64,000 nt of DNA from Sphingomonas sp. BK580 (GTDB taxonomy: Bacteria > Pseudomonadota > Alphaproteobacteria > Sphingomonadales > Sphingomonadaceae). Made by a program: the position numbers and the translations under genes. The stretch lies in contig NZ_JACIAY010000017.1 of the NCBI RefSeq assembly GCF_014194975.1, positions 17,555 through 81,554 of the forward strand, read 5' to 3'. Below the pieces are notes generated by a model. The model saw only the letters and a list, made by a program, of their open reading frames with translations. It was not told the origin of the DNA and ran no database searches. Positions 50,898 to 60,900 of this stretch are shown piece after piece (position 1 is the stretch's first letter; every line of letters begins with the position of its first letter).

Positions 50898-51911
50898 CTA
50901 CGTCGTAGCGTCGCGCGGGTCGCTGTCGTCGGTCGCGATGTCGTACACGCCGCCGGGGTGCGCCGCGACGAACCTGCGGGGCGCTATCCCGACGGTCGAG
51001 AGAGCGGTCGCAAGCGCGAGTCGGGGCGCCTCGCGCCCCTCATCCGTCAGCTGGAACGTCCCCCAGTGGATCCCGAGCGCCTGTTTCGCACGGACGTCAC
51101 GGAAGATGCGGACCGCCTCGCCGGGGTCGACGTGCTGGGCCGCCATGAACCAGCGTGGCTCATAGGCGCCGATCGGGATGAGCGCGACATCGGGGGGCGG
51201 CAGCCGCGCGCCGATGTCACCGAAGATCGCGCCGTCGCCGTAGCCCGTGTCGCCGGCAAACCAGATCGTGCCTGCGGGTGTCGTGAGGTAGTGCCCCGCC
51301 CACAGCGCCATGCGAACGTCCCATGGCCAGCGATTAGCCCAGTGATAGGCCGGCGTGAGCGTCGTGGTGACGCCGCCGCCAAGCGTGATCGCGTCCCACC
51401 AATCACCTGTGACGCAGCGCGCGTCGGGGATTGTCGCACGCACGATCGCGTCGTTGCCGAGCGGCATCGCCATCACCGGCGCATGCGCCGCGTGCAACCG
51501 CTGGAGCGTCGCCATGTCCATATGGTCGTAGTGGCAATGGCTGATCAGCACCGCGTCGATCGGCGGCAGATCTGCGAAGGCAATCCCGGGCGCGGTCACG
51601 CGCTTCGGCCCCGCCCAGGCGAAGGGGCTGGCGCGATCTGACCAGACAGGATCGGTCAGGATGTTGATACCCGCCGCCTGGATCAGCAGCGACGCGTGGC
51701 CGACCATCGTGACGCGGATGCCGGCGACGCGGTCGTTCGGAACTGCTTGGGTGACCGGTACGACCTCTGGCCATCGCTGCGCCGCCCCGCCGAGCTTCCA
51801 CCGCAGCATGTCGCGTAAGCCGCGGTCGGTCGTCTCCTGCCCCGGGTTGAAGAAGCGAACGCCGTCGAAATGGTCGCTTGGCGGGCCTGAGTGATAGCGG
51901 TTCTTCGTCAC
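50898..51911 (-). CDS. MBL-fold metallohydrolase (NAPE-PLD/UlaG-like)
   Basis: A metallo-beta-lactamase-fold hydrolase of about 337 residues. Zinc motifs are visible: HCHYDHMD, a third His region in YHWANRWPW, GDTGYGDG and the C-terminal AAHPGG. The subgroup with GPKRVTAPGI and GAYEPRW resembles bacterial NAPE-PLD-like phosphodiesterases. I chose GTG 51911 because the ATG at 52040 would overlap the upstream lipoprotein gene by 77 bases; other starts are possible. It follows the beta-lactamase-like lipoprotein gene by 52 bases and is probably co-transcribed. Confidence 0.82.
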   Translation of the reverse strand: MTKNRYHSGPPSDHFDGVRFFNPGQETTDRGLRDMLRWKLGGAAQRWPEVVPVTQAVPNDRVAGIRVTMVGHASLLIQAAGINILTDPVWSDRASPFAWAGPKRVTAPGIAFADLPPIDAVLISHCHYDHMDMATLQRLHAAHAPVMAMPLGNDAIVRATIPDARCVTGDWWDAITLGGGVTTTLTPAYHWANRWPWDVRMALWAGHYLTTPAGTIWFAGDTGYGDGAIFGDIGARLPPPDVALIPIGAYEPRWFMAAQHVDPGEAVRIFRDVRAKQALGIHWGTFQLTDEGREAPRLALATALSTVGIAPRRFVAAHPGGVYDIATDDSDPRDATT

Positions 51912-51963
51912 GCTTTCTCGGATACCCGGAGCATCCCCTCCGCGGAAGTCGATCGTTCCCGCC

Positions 51964-53013
51964 TCAGGCGCCGCGCTCGGCGGCAGGAACGAGGAGATCG
52001 GAGACCAAGTGGTGAAGCGAGTCGATGTGGCCCGAGTCACGGGCCCCGTTCGGGTCCGAGGTCATGACGATCGTCAGACCCAGATCGGAGACAACATAGA
52101 CCATCTGTCCGCCGTATCCCCAGGCGAAACGCACGGCATGTCCCCGCATGTCGGTGAGGAACCAGCCGAAGCCGTAGGCCTGCCCGCTCCACGGCGAGAC
52201 GGTGCGCGGCGTCCAGCTCTGCTCGATCCACTTAGCCGAGACGATCCGGCGCCCGTCGATCTCGCCGCCGCGGCGGTACAGTTCGCCGAAGCGGGCGAGC
52301 GCGCGCGGCGACAAGCGCATCTCGTTGCCGCCAAAGTAGACGCCTTGAGGATCCACAGGCCACGGCGGGATCGTGATGCCGAGCGGCTCGCCGAGCCAGG
52401 CGCGAGCGTTCGCCAGCGTGCTGCGACCCGTGGCCCGCGTGAGCGCCGCTGAGAGCAGATGGGTCGAACCGGTCGAGTACAGCATGTCCGTGCCAGGAGC
52501 GGCGACAAAGGGACGCGACAGAGCGTAGCGTACCCAGTTGCTGCTCGAGACCCAGCGACCGTAGTTCTCACCCGACGTCCTCTCGAGCCCCGCCTGCATG
52601 GACAACAGGTTGCCGACGGTTAATCGCGCGAGCCGCGGATCAGGGTTGCGCGGCGCGTCCGCGCGTAGCAGCGGGAGGACAGGCTGATCGACGCCAGTGA
52701 GGATGCCGCGCTCGATCGCGATCCCGATCAGCGCCGACATCACCGACTTCGACGCCGACTTGATGTTGACCGGCCGGTCCAGCGGCGGCCCATCATTGAA
52801 GACGTGCGCCGCCATCGTCTCGCCGTCGCGCAGCACCAGCAGCGAGCGAAGTCGCGGCAGACGGCTGGCTGAGTCCACGGCCGCGCGCAAGGCTGCGGCA
52901 TCAACGCCGGTTGCTCGCACAGCAACCGACGGGTGCGGAGATGCGGTCGTCGGCGCGCTGTCGCAAGCCGCGAGGGACAGCAGGCACAGAAAGGCAAACC
53001 TCATCATGCCCAT
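51964..53013 (-). CDS. serine hydrolase lipoprotein, class C beta-lactamase-like
   Basis: This 349-residue lipoprotein (lipobox LSLAAC, C17) of the beta-lactamase/EstB/DD-peptidase superfamily has the catalytic SxxK at S86-K89 (KSASKSV), a Tyr motif in MLYSTGSTH and the C-terminal WGYGGQM in place of KTG. Such proteins are esterases, D-aminopeptidases or transpeptidase-like enzymes more often than true beta-lactamases. It is membrane-tethered in the periplasm. The ATG has no strong ribosome site, and a second ATG two codons later would hardly change it. It is the first gene of a two-gene unit with the MBL hydrolase. Confidence 0.87.
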   Translation of the reverse strand: MGMMRFAFLCLLSLAACDSAPTTASPHPSVAVRATGVDAAALRAAVDSASRLPRLRSLLVLRDGETMAAHVFNDGPPLDRPVNIKSASKSVMSALIGIAIERGILTGVDQPVLPLLRADAPRNPDPRLARLTVGNLLSMQAGLERTSGENYGRWVSSSNWVRYALSRPFVAAPGTDMLYSTGSTHLLSAALTRATGRSTLANARAWLGEPLGITIPPWPVDPQGVYFGGNEMRLSPRALARFGELYRRGGEIDGRRIVSAKWIEQSWTPRTVSPWSGQAYGFGWFLTDMRGHAVRFAWGYGGQMVYVVSDLGLTIVMTSDPNGARDSGHIDSLHHLVSDLLVPAAERGA

Positions 53014-53562
53014 GTCGGCTCGCGGCGCGACGTTGCAAGCCGGTAGAGGCTTCGCGCATCGCGCTAAGCCGAGCAGATACCGCCGGAACGTCCATTGGAA
53101 GATCGAAAGGGCAGTGATCGACTAGACGACTGCTGCTTGCAACGTGGCGCACGCGCGTCAGGTCGAAGCGCACGGACAGGGATGAGATGATGGAAACCCG
53201 AGTGAGACTCCAGATGCGCACCGCGGCCAAGGTGCTGCCTGGCCCCAGAAGCGGCCGTTCTAGGGCGCGCCCCGCCTAGCGATGCCGGAGGATCATTCAT
53301 CTCGGTCCGAAGGGCTCTTTCGGCGTTCCGCGCCGCAGCAGGAAGTACCTGTTTAGCAGCGAGCAGAGTGCTAGCGTGCAGGAATGCTGACAGCGATCCC
53401 GGCATGCAGAAAGCACGGTCCGGTACCTTGGCGTATAGGTCGAGGATACCTTGAAGCTTTCGGAACGCACCGAGATTTGGCAGCTGAGGCCCAACAGCGG
53501 TCGCTCTCAGCGCCCTGCCCGCCGCTCAACTTCGGTCACCCATTTCTCGGTGCTCGAAGCTT
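53014..53562. other. intergenic region with two related 16-mers
   Basis: About 550 bases without a supported gene. CCAGAAGCGGCCGTTC (53245-53260) and CCAACAGCGGTCGCTC (53491-53506) resemble each other and the sequence at 48031. Both neighbours are on the minus strand, so the left part should carry the promoter of the lipoprotein gene. Confidence 0.4.
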
Positions 53563-54201
53563 TCAGGCGCCTCGCGAGGCCGTCCGGTTGGCCTGCATTC
53601 CTATGGCTGAGCGCTTTGCCGGCCCATGTGCGATACGAACACGAAGCCTCCTCTTGCCCGGCGCGCGAAGGCCGAGCCCAACGGCGGCAAACCCTGTCAG
53701 CATCATCGCCCAGGTTGCTGGCTCGGGTACTGCCCCGTCGACGTTCGCCTCGAAAGTCCCTGAGTAACCCGCCAGGCTCAAAGTCCCCGCGGAGGTCGAG
53801 TAGGTCGGGCGGGATATCGCCGATATGCTCGTCGGTGCGAGCGGCGCGACTGCGTCGTATCCGCTCAGTCCGGATCCGGTCACCGCCAGATTGCCGAGAA
53901 CAAAAACGTTTGCGGTAGGGAATGCTTCCGCGAAGAAGCTGCCCTGTAAGTCGTAGATTCGATCGCCCAACACGGCTTGCAACGATGTTAGGCCGACGCG
54001 GGAGAAACCTGTGCCAGCGCTCAGTGCCCCGGTATCGCCGATACCGGTGAGAGTCCCGTTTTTCACGAAGTATGTTGTGCCAATCAAGCCTTCAAACAAG
54101 GCAGACACCTTGTAAACGATCGTCGCGGCACCCGCCGCAGGTGGCATGAGCGACAGCGCTGCGGCGGCGACGAGGGACGCTAGGACACGCTTGATCCGCA
54201 T
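53563..54201 (-). CDS. PEPxxWA-CTERM sorted extracellular protein
   Basis: This 212-residue protein has a signal peptide (cut near AAGAATI) and a beta-rich middle with GTTYFVKNGTLTGIGDTGAL. The sorting signal VPEPATWAMMLTGFAAVGLG is followed by basic residues. A further 30-residue tail (from VRIAHGPAK) follows the basic cluster, where most members stop. ATG 54201 is preferred over 54210 because GGAG then lies nine bases upstream. It is probably an exosortase substrate targeted to the cell surface. No exosortase is nearby. Confidence 0.82.
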   Translation of the reverse strand: MRIKRVLASLVAAAALSLMPPAAGAATIVYKVSALFEGLIGTTYFVKNGTLTGIGDTGALSAGTGFSRVGLTSLQAVLGDRIYDLQGSFFAEAFPTANVFVLGNLAVTGSGLSGYDAVAPLAPTSISAISRPTYSTSAGTLSLAGYSGTFEANVDGAVPEPATWAMMLTGFAAVGLGLRAPGKRRLRVRIAHGPAKRSAIGMQANRTASRGA

Positions 54202-54210
54202 GACGGTCAT

Positions 54211-54538
54211 CTCCGATGTCGTAATCCAATCGCTACACGCTACCTTGGCCCGATCCAGTTCGTGGGATACTTTCCTTACAAAGGTTCAAACTGCGCGCGG
54301 CCGATGGCCTTTCGGCACCAGCCCACAAGCGTCAGGTTGAAGGATGCGTGAGCGAGGTCGTGCCTCTCCGTGAGGACCTTGATGATCGCTTCGTCATCTG
54401 GCCCGGAACGCTTGCTCATACAGATGTGACTTGCCATGTGAGATCAACGTCGGAGGCATCGACGTCGGGGCCCCGCTGACGTCACAGGTCGGCACGTTCG
54501 CGGCCGTAACAGAAGATGTGACGTTCGTGACGCCGTTG
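54211..54538. other. intergenic region between PEP-CTERM and histidine kinase genes
   Basis: About 330 bases. The left part should contain the PEP-CTERM promoter. The stretch 54478-54545 has several TGACGT/ACGTCA-like motifs but no coherent operator. No gene is supported. Confidence 0.3.
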
Positions 54539-55888
54539 TCATGATGCGATGGGGCAGATCAGTTGTACGCTGCTCTCCCCCTCGACGAAGTGCAGTCCAA
54601 AGCCGTGCAGATCAGCGATCCCTTTGACCAGGGCTAGGCCGAGACCGGCGCCGCGGACACCCCCTGAGCTGCGATACGCTCGCTGCGTCACAAGCGGACG
54701 CTCGCCGACGGCTATGCCTTCGCCGTCGTCCCGCACCGTGATGATCCCCGCCGTATCGCGGCAGTCGAGCTCGACCGAGACACGCCCCAGCGCGGGACCA
54801 AATTTGACCGAATTGTCGATGAGATTGGCGACAGCCTCCATCAGCAGGCTCGGATCGCCCCGCACCGCGACGCCGACGTGGACGAGGCAGACGAGCGTGA
54901 CCCCTCGGTCTTCCGCCATCGGCCGGTGCAGATCACAGGCGTCCTCGATAAGCTGTCCCAGGTCTACCAGCGCGAAGCGGCTGCGGCGCTCGTGATCCTC
55001 CAGCTCGCGCAGTCGGAGCAACGCGGCGACGACGCCCAGGAGCGCGTCGATCTCGGCCAGCGCGCGCTCGATCACCGCCTCGAAGGCGCCTCGATCGCTT
55101 GCCTCGCGCAGACCCCGCTCCAGTCCGGCGCGTAGCCGCGTCAACGGGGTACGCAGCTGGTGCGCGATGTCGTCACCGATCCCCCGCACGTCCGCGACGA
55201 GTAACTGAAGCCGGTCGAGCATGGCGTTGACCTGCGCCCACAGCAGCCCGACGCTGTCGGAGCGGCGGCCGACCGGAAGCCGCTCGCGCAGGTCGCCCGC
55301 GACGATCCTTGCCGTCAGCCGCCGTACCTCGTCGACCTGGCGCGCGGCGCGGCGCCCCAGCATCAGCCCCACACCGAGCGCGAGCAGGAGCCCCGGCACC
55401 AGCGCCAGCAACAGCGAGCGCCATACCAGCCGCAGCGCCTCCTCGGCATCGTCGAGGTCGACGCCGGTGAGCAGCCGGGTACCGTCGGCCATCGCACATA
55501 CCGTCAGCCGCGCGACGTCGCTGGTCCGCCCAGGCAGCTCGGTCGGTGCGACCGCGGCGACGATCGAGCGCCCCTCGCCGCTCGCCGCCGGCAGGCGCGC
55601 GACGTTACCCGCGATCAGACGGCCGTGCGGATCGAACAGCGCGAGAAACTGCTCGCGGTGGATGTCGCGGCTGAGCCGCTCGCGCAGTTCCTCGGCGCGC
55701 TCCTCCGCCGGCGTCAGCGCGAAGAAGGTGCAGTCGTCCGCCAGTCCGTGCTCGATCGCGCGGCGGTGATTGTCGTTGGCGAAGCCCCAGAAGATCGCGG
55801 TGAGAACGAGCGACTGGAAGACCAGCATCGCCGCGAGCGCGCCGCCCCAGCGCCAGCCCGTGCGCGCGACCGGATCAGTCCCGAACAT
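54539..55888 (-). CDS. sensor histidine kinase of a metal-type two-component system
   Basis: This 449-residue kinase has TM1 (about 15-36), a periplasmic sensor of about 120 residues, TM2 (about 157-178), HAMP (about 180-232), and HisKA with H243 in DDIAHQLRTPLTRLRAGL. Its ATPase domain has NLIDNSVKFGP, DDGEGI and GAGLGLALVKGIA. The sensor contains Cys53 and Cys131 and several His, which could bind metal. It overlaps the response regulator gene by 14 bases. Divergence from a CzcC/CzcA pair makes control of metal efflux the most likely job. Confidence 0.9.
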   Translation of the reverse strand: MFGTDPVARTGWRWGGALAAMLVFQSLVLTAIFWGFANDNHRRAIEHGLADDCTFFALTPAEERAEELRERLSRDIHREQFLALFDPHGRLIAGNVARLPAASGEGRSIVAAVAPTELPGRTSDVARLTVCAMADGTRLLTGVDLDDAEEALRLVWRSLLLALVPGLLLALGVGLMLGRRAARQVDEVRRLTARIVAGDLRERLPVGRRSDSVGLLWAQVNAMLDRLQLLVADVRGIGDDIAHQLRTPLTRLRAGLERGLREASDRGAFEAVIERALAEIDALLGVVAALLRLRELEDHERRSRFALVDLGQLIEDACDLHRPMAEDRGVTLVCLVHVGVAVRGDPSLLMEAVANLIDNSVKFGPALGRVSVELDCRDTAGIITVRDDGEGIAVGERPLVTQRAYRSSGGVRGAGLGLALVKGIADLHGFGLHFVEGESSVQLICPIAS

Positions 55889-56558
55889 CGAACACGTAAC
55901 CTTGGCCGCGCACGTTGCGGATCAGCGCGGCCTCGCCCTCGCCGTCGACCTTGCGGCGCAGCCGGCCCATGTGGACATCGACGACGTTGCTGTTGGGCTC
56001 GAACGTATAGCCCCACACATCCTGCAGCAGCATCGAGCGCGTGACGACCCGCCCCGGTCGCCGCGCCAGATAGTCGAGCAGCTTGAGCTCGCGTGGCAGC
56101 AGCCCGAGCGGCCGGCCGGCGCGCGTGGCGGTACCGCCGAGCAGGTCGAGGTCGAGCGGCCCGACGATCAGCCGCGTCGCCCGCCCTTCCTCGGGGCGGC
56201 GCAGCAGCGCCTCGAGCCGCGCCACCAGCTCGACGAGCGCGAACGGCTTGGGCAGATAATCGTCACCGCCGGCGCGCAGCCCGCGCACCCGGTCGTCGAG
56301 GCTGCCGAGCGCGCTCAGCACCAGCGCGGGCGTGCGCCGCCCCTCGGCGCGCAGCGCTGCGATGAGGTCGAGCCCGTCGCCGTCGGGGAGCTGGCGGTCG
56401 ACGATCATCGCGTCGATCGCGCTCTCGCGCATCGCCTCGGCCGCGCCCGCGAGCGTGGTGCAGTGGAGCGCCTGATGGCCGGCGACGGCGAGCTCGAGCA
56501 GGATCTCGGTCGCCGTGCCGGCATCGTCCTCGAGGAGCAGGATCCGCGTCACGCGCAT
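55875..56558 (-). CDS. OmpR-family response regulator
   Basis: This 227-residue regulator has a receiver domain (residues 1-115; acidic pair D11-D12, phospho-acceptor D54 in MIVDRQLPDGDG, Lys in YLPKPF) and an OmpR winged helix (about 130-225) with SNVVDVHMGRLRRKVDGEG. It is first in the operon with the kinase and divergent from czcC-like and czcA-like genes. The 125-base divergent intergenic region holds a palindrome and direct repeats that could be its operator. Confidence 0.92.
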   Translation of the reverse strand: MRVTRILLLEDDAGTATEILLELAVAGHQALHCTTLAGAAEAMRESAIDAMIVDRQLPDGDGLDLIAALRAEGRRTPALVLSALGSLDDRVRGLRAGGDDYLPKPFALVELVARLEALLRRPEEGRATRLIVGPLDLDLLGGTATRAGRPLGLLPRELKLLDYLARRPGRVVTRSMLLQDVWGYTFEPNSNVVDVHMGRLRRKVDGEGEAALIRNVRGQGYVFDVRD

Positions 56559-56580
56559 GGATGTGCGTCCGACCGGCGCG

Positions 56581-56614
56581 CTGAATCAACTGAATAGCAG
56601 TTCAGACTCTGAAC
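56581..56614. promoter_or_regulatory. candidate response-regulator operator
   Basis: Two direct CTGAAT repeats nine bases apart (56581-56586 and 56590-56595) are followed by a perfect 15-base palindrome GTTCAGACTCTGAAC (56600-56614). Tandem half-sites about 9-11 bases apart are typical for OmpR-family regulators. It lies between the divergent regulator and efflux genes, so it could control both. Confidence 0.5.
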
Positions 56615-56683
56615 CGGGATTTAGTCGACGGTACCCCCACCGCGCCGCTAGCAGGGAGCGGGGCGAAGGAACGGAGATGATCG

Positions 56684-57964
56684 ATGCGCCGTGTCGCGCC
56701 CGCAGTGCTGGGTTGCCTCTTCCTGCCCGCGCTGGCGTCGGCCGCGCCGGCGATGGCGCAGGCGGTCGCCGCACCGGCCGTCTCGCTCGACGCGCTCGCG
56801 CGCGACGTCGTCGCCAACAACCCCGAGCGGCGATATTACGAGCGCCAGATCGCCACCGCGCGGGTCGAACAGCAGGCCGCGGGTCGCTGGGCCGATCCCG
56901 AGGCGGTGGTCGAGTTCGGCCAGCGCCGCGCGCAGGACGTGACCAGCGGCGCGCTCACCGGCGAGGGCGTGACCTACGCGGTCTCGGTGGTGCAGCCGAT
57001 CGAGTTCGGCGGCCGCATCGCGCTGCGCCGCGCCATCGCCGAGCGCCAGCTCGGGCTCGCCGAGCTGGGCTTGCGCCAGTTCGACGCGACGCTGGCGGCG
57101 CGCGCGCGCTCGCTCGGCTACGGCCTGTTCGCCGCCGACGAGAAGGCCGCGGCGGCGCGCACCGTGGCGACGCGGATGCGCACGCTGGCGCGCGTGATCG
57201 TGTCGCGCGATCCGGCCGGCCCCTCCCCCGTGCTCGAGGCGACCGCGCTGGAAGCCGGCGCGGTGAGTGCCGAGCGCACCGCCGCCGCCGCCGACGCCGA
57301 CGCCAACTCGATCCTGTACGAGCTCAACCAGCTGCGCGGCCAGCCCTTCGCGGCGCGGCTGCGCGTGGTGCGCCCCGACATGGGCCTGCCCGCGCTGCCC
57401 GCCGGCCCGACGCTGGCCGCGGCGGCGAGCGAGAACAATTTCGAGCTGCGCGCGCTCCGCGCCCAGCTCGAGCAGCAGGGGCTGCGGGTCGATCTCGCGC
57501 GCAAGGCGCGCGTGCCGGTGGTCAGCGTCGGCCCCTATTACGATCGCGCGCGCTCCGACATCCGCGAGACCAACTACGGCGTGCGGCTGTCGACCACGAT
57601 CCCGCTGTGGAACCGCCAGGCCGGCGAGGTCGCCGCCGAGCAGGGACGGCAGGCGCAGGCCAACGCCACGCTGGTCAGCGCCGAGCGCCGCGTCGCGCGC
57701 GACGTGTTCGGTCAGTCGGCGCAATATGAGGCCAAGCGCGCGGCGCTGGCGCACTGGGACGACGCGGCGCCGCGCCGCTTCGCCGCCGCGGCCGCCGACG
57801 CCGACCGCAACTATCGCCTCGGCGCGATCCCGCTCGCGACCTACACGCAGATGCAGCAGGCCTATGTCGACGCCACCACCGCGGTGCTCGACACGCGGCG
57901 CGAGGCGATCGAGGCGCTGCTCCAGCTGCGCGCGCTCAACGGCGGCGACGCGCTGCCGCGATGA
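56684..57964 (+). CDS. TolC-like outer-membrane efflux channel protein (CzcC type)
   Basis: This 426-residue outer-membrane factor has a signal peptide (cut near APAMAQ) and two OEP repeats with long heptad helices. The CzcC-type elements VVQPIEFGGRIALRRAIAER and LSTTIPLWNRQAGEVAAEQG are clear. In CzcCBA-type pumps it forms the exit duct through the outer membrane. Its stop overlaps the CzcA-like start by four bases (ATGA). No membrane-fusion partner is found between or after them. The start ATG has a weak upstream ribosome site. Confidence 0.88.
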   Translation: MRRVAPAVLGCLFLPALASAAPAMAQAVAAPAVSLDALARDVVANNPERRYYERQIATARVEQQAAGRWADPEAVVEFGQRRAQDVTSGALTGEGVTYAVSVVQPIEFGGRIALRRAIAERQLGLAELGLRQFDATLAARARSLGYGLFAADEKAAAARTVATRMRTLARVIVSRDPAGPSPVLEATALEAGAVSAERTAAAADADANSILYELNQLRGQPFAARLRVVRPDMGLPALPAGPTLAAAASENNFELRALRAQLEQQGLRVDLARKARVPVVSVGPYYDRARSDIRETNYGVRLSTTIPLWNRQAGEVAAEQGRQAQANATLVSAERRVARDVFGQSAQYEAKRAALAHWDDAAPRRFAAAAADADRNYRLGAIPLATYTQMQQAYVDATTAVLDTRREAIEALLQLRALNGGDALPR

Positions 57965-60900
57965 GCCGGCTGCTCCGCTGGGTGACCCATCACCGCCTCG
58001 CGGTCGCGCTGATCGGTGCGATCGTCGCGGCGCTGGGGCTGTGGTCGTTCGCCAGCCTGCAGATCGACGCCATCCCCGACATCACCGGGGTGCAGGTGCA
58101 GATCAACACCCAGGTGCCCGCGCTCGCGCCCGAGGAGATCGAGCGGCTGGTGACGCTGCCGCTCGAGCGCGCGATGGGGGGCCAGCCGGGCCTGGACCAG
58201 ACCCGCTCGCTGACCAAGACCGGGCTGAGCCAGGTCACGCTGCTGTACAAGGACGGCACCGACCAGCTGCGCGCGCGACAGCTCGTCACCGAGCGGCTCG
58301 CCGCGGTGCGCGACCAGCTGCCCGCGGGGAGCACGCCCCAGCTCGCGCCGATCACCACCGGGCTGGGCGAGATCTATTACTACACGCTGGAGTGGCGCCG
58401 CCCGCCCGCCGGCATGTCGCCGCAGCAGCAGCTGATGGCACTGTACGAGGCACAGGAATATACCGTGCGCCCGATGCTGCGCTCGGTCGCGGGGGTCGCC
58501 GACGTCAACTCGAACGGCGGCCTCGAGCTCCAGTTCGTGGTCGAGCCCGACCCGCGCCGGCTGACGCTGCACGGCGTCACCGCCGCCGAGCTGGCCGGGG
58601 CGGTCGGGCGCAACGTCGAGAATGCGGGCGGCGGCGTGGTCAGCCGCGGGAGCGAGCGCTTCACCGTCCGCACCGACGCGCGCGTGATGGACGCGACGCA
58701 GATCGGCTCGATCCCGGTCAAGTTCGCGGGCGGGGTGCTGCCGCTGCAGGTGCGCGATCTCGCCGACGTGGTGATCGGCGCCGCGCCGCGGCAGGGTGCG
58801 GCGACGCAGAACGGGCGCGAGACCGTGCTCGGCACGGTGATGATGCTGGTCGGGCAGAACAGCCGCCAGGTGGCGCTGCGGGTCGAGGACGCGCTGCCCG
58901 GCGTCCGCGCCGCGCTGCCGCGGGGCATGGTGATCGACCGCCAGTACAGCCGCGCCGACCTGGTCGACCGCACCATCCACACCGTCGAGCGCAACCTCGG
59001 CGAGGGCGCGCTGCTGGTCGCGCTGGTGCTGCTGGTGGTGATGGGCAGTTGGCGCGCGGCGCTGATCGTGGCGCTGGTGATCCCGCTCGCCTTCCTGGTG
59101 ACCGTCAGCGGGATGCACGCGATGGGTCTGTCGGGCAATCTGATGAGCCTGGGCGCGCTCGATTTCGGCCTGATCGTCGACGGCGCGATCGTCGTCGTCG
59201 AGAACAGCCTGCGCCTGCTCGCCGGGCGCCGCCGCGACAAGGGCGAGGATCTCACCGCGGAGGAGCGCCGCGAGACGGTGGCGCGCGCCGCCCGGATGGT
59301 GGCGCGGCCGACCTGTTTCGGCATCGCGATCATCGCCCTGGTCTACGTGCCCGTGCTCAGCCTCGGCGGGGTCGAGGGCAAGCTCTTCCAGCCGATGGCG
59401 CAGGCGGTGATGCTGGCGATCGTCGCCGGTCTCGCCTGGACCTTCACCATCGTGCCGGCGCTGTCGGCCTGGCTGCTGCGCGCGCCCTCCCGCGACCACG
59501 GCGACGGGAACGCGGCCGGGATGATCGGCTATGCCCGGCGCGGCTATGCCCCGCTGCTCGAGCGCGCGCTGGCGCATCCGCTGCTGCTGGTGCTGGCCGC
59601 GCTGGCGCTGCTCGGCGGCACCGCGGTGGCGTTCCGCTCGCTCGGCTCGCAGTTCACGCCGCAGCTCGACGAGGGTGCGATCACCGCGATGGTGTACCGC
59701 CCGGTCGGCCTGTCGCTCGAGCAGAGCCTCGCGATCGAGCAGCGCACCGAGCGGGCGATCCGTCGCGCTTTCCCGCAGGTGACGCACACCTTCTCGCGCA
59801 TCGGCACGAGCGAGGTGGCGACCGACCCGATGCCGCCCAACGAGAACGACCTCTACGTCTTCTACGCGCCCGAGAAGGACTGGCCACGGGGCGATGGCGA
59901 GCCGCGCACGAAACAGGAGCTCATCGCCGGGATCGAGCGCGTCGCGCGGCGCGTCTACGCCGGTCAGAACTTCGAGTTCGCGCAGCCGATCGAGATGCGC
60001 TTCAACGAGATGCTCGAGGGCGTCCGCGCCGACGTCTCGGTCAAATTCTACGGCGACGACTATGACGTGCTCGAGCGCGCCGCCGCCCACGCCAAGGCCA
60101 TCCTGGAGCGGCTGCCCGGCACCGAGGGGGTGGAGTTCGAGACCGCGGGCCGGCCGAAGACGATCGTGGTCGAGCTAGACCGCGCCGCGCTGCTGCGGCT
60201 CGGGCTCGGCACGCAGGAGGTCAACCGCGCGATCACCGACGCGATCGCGGGCGCCGAGGTCGGCTTCATCCCGCACGACGCCGCGCGCCACGCGATCGTG
60301 ATCCGCATGAACGAGGCGCTGCGTGCCGACCCGGCGGCGATCCTGGCGCTGCCTCTCCGCGTCGGCGACGATGGTATGGTGCCGCTGTCGCGCGTGGCGC
60401 GGCTGCGCCAGACGCGCATGGTCGAGCCGATCCTGCACGACGACGGCAATCGCCGCGCCGCGCTGATGGTCAACCTCTCGACCAGCGACCTCGAGGGCTA
60501 TGTCACCCGCGCGCGCGCCGCGATCGACGGCAAGGTGGGGCTGCCGCCCGACTATCGCGTCGAGTTCGGCGGGCAATATCACCAGCTCGAGGCGGCGCGG
60601 CGCCGCCTCGCGATCGTGGTGCCGGCCGCGCTCGTGCTGATCTTCGCGCTGGTCTACGCCGCGCTCGGCAGCGTGCGCGAGGCGGCGATCGTCTATACCG
60701 GCATCCCGTTCGCGGTGACCGGCGGGGTGCTGGCGCTGTGGCTGCGCAACATGCCCTTCTCGATCACCGCCGCGATCGGGTTCATCGCGCTGTCGGGTAT
60801 CGCGATGCTCAATGGGCTGGTGCTGATCGACCATATCAACTCGCTGCGCGACGGCCGCGAGGGCGAGCCGGTCGACGTCGAGGAAGCGGCGCGGCGCGGC

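Noticed and set aside
57862..60090. 742-codon minus-strand frame antisense to the czcA-like gene
   Set aside because: Same cause; His/Arg/Gln-rich shadow of conserved RND coding sequence.
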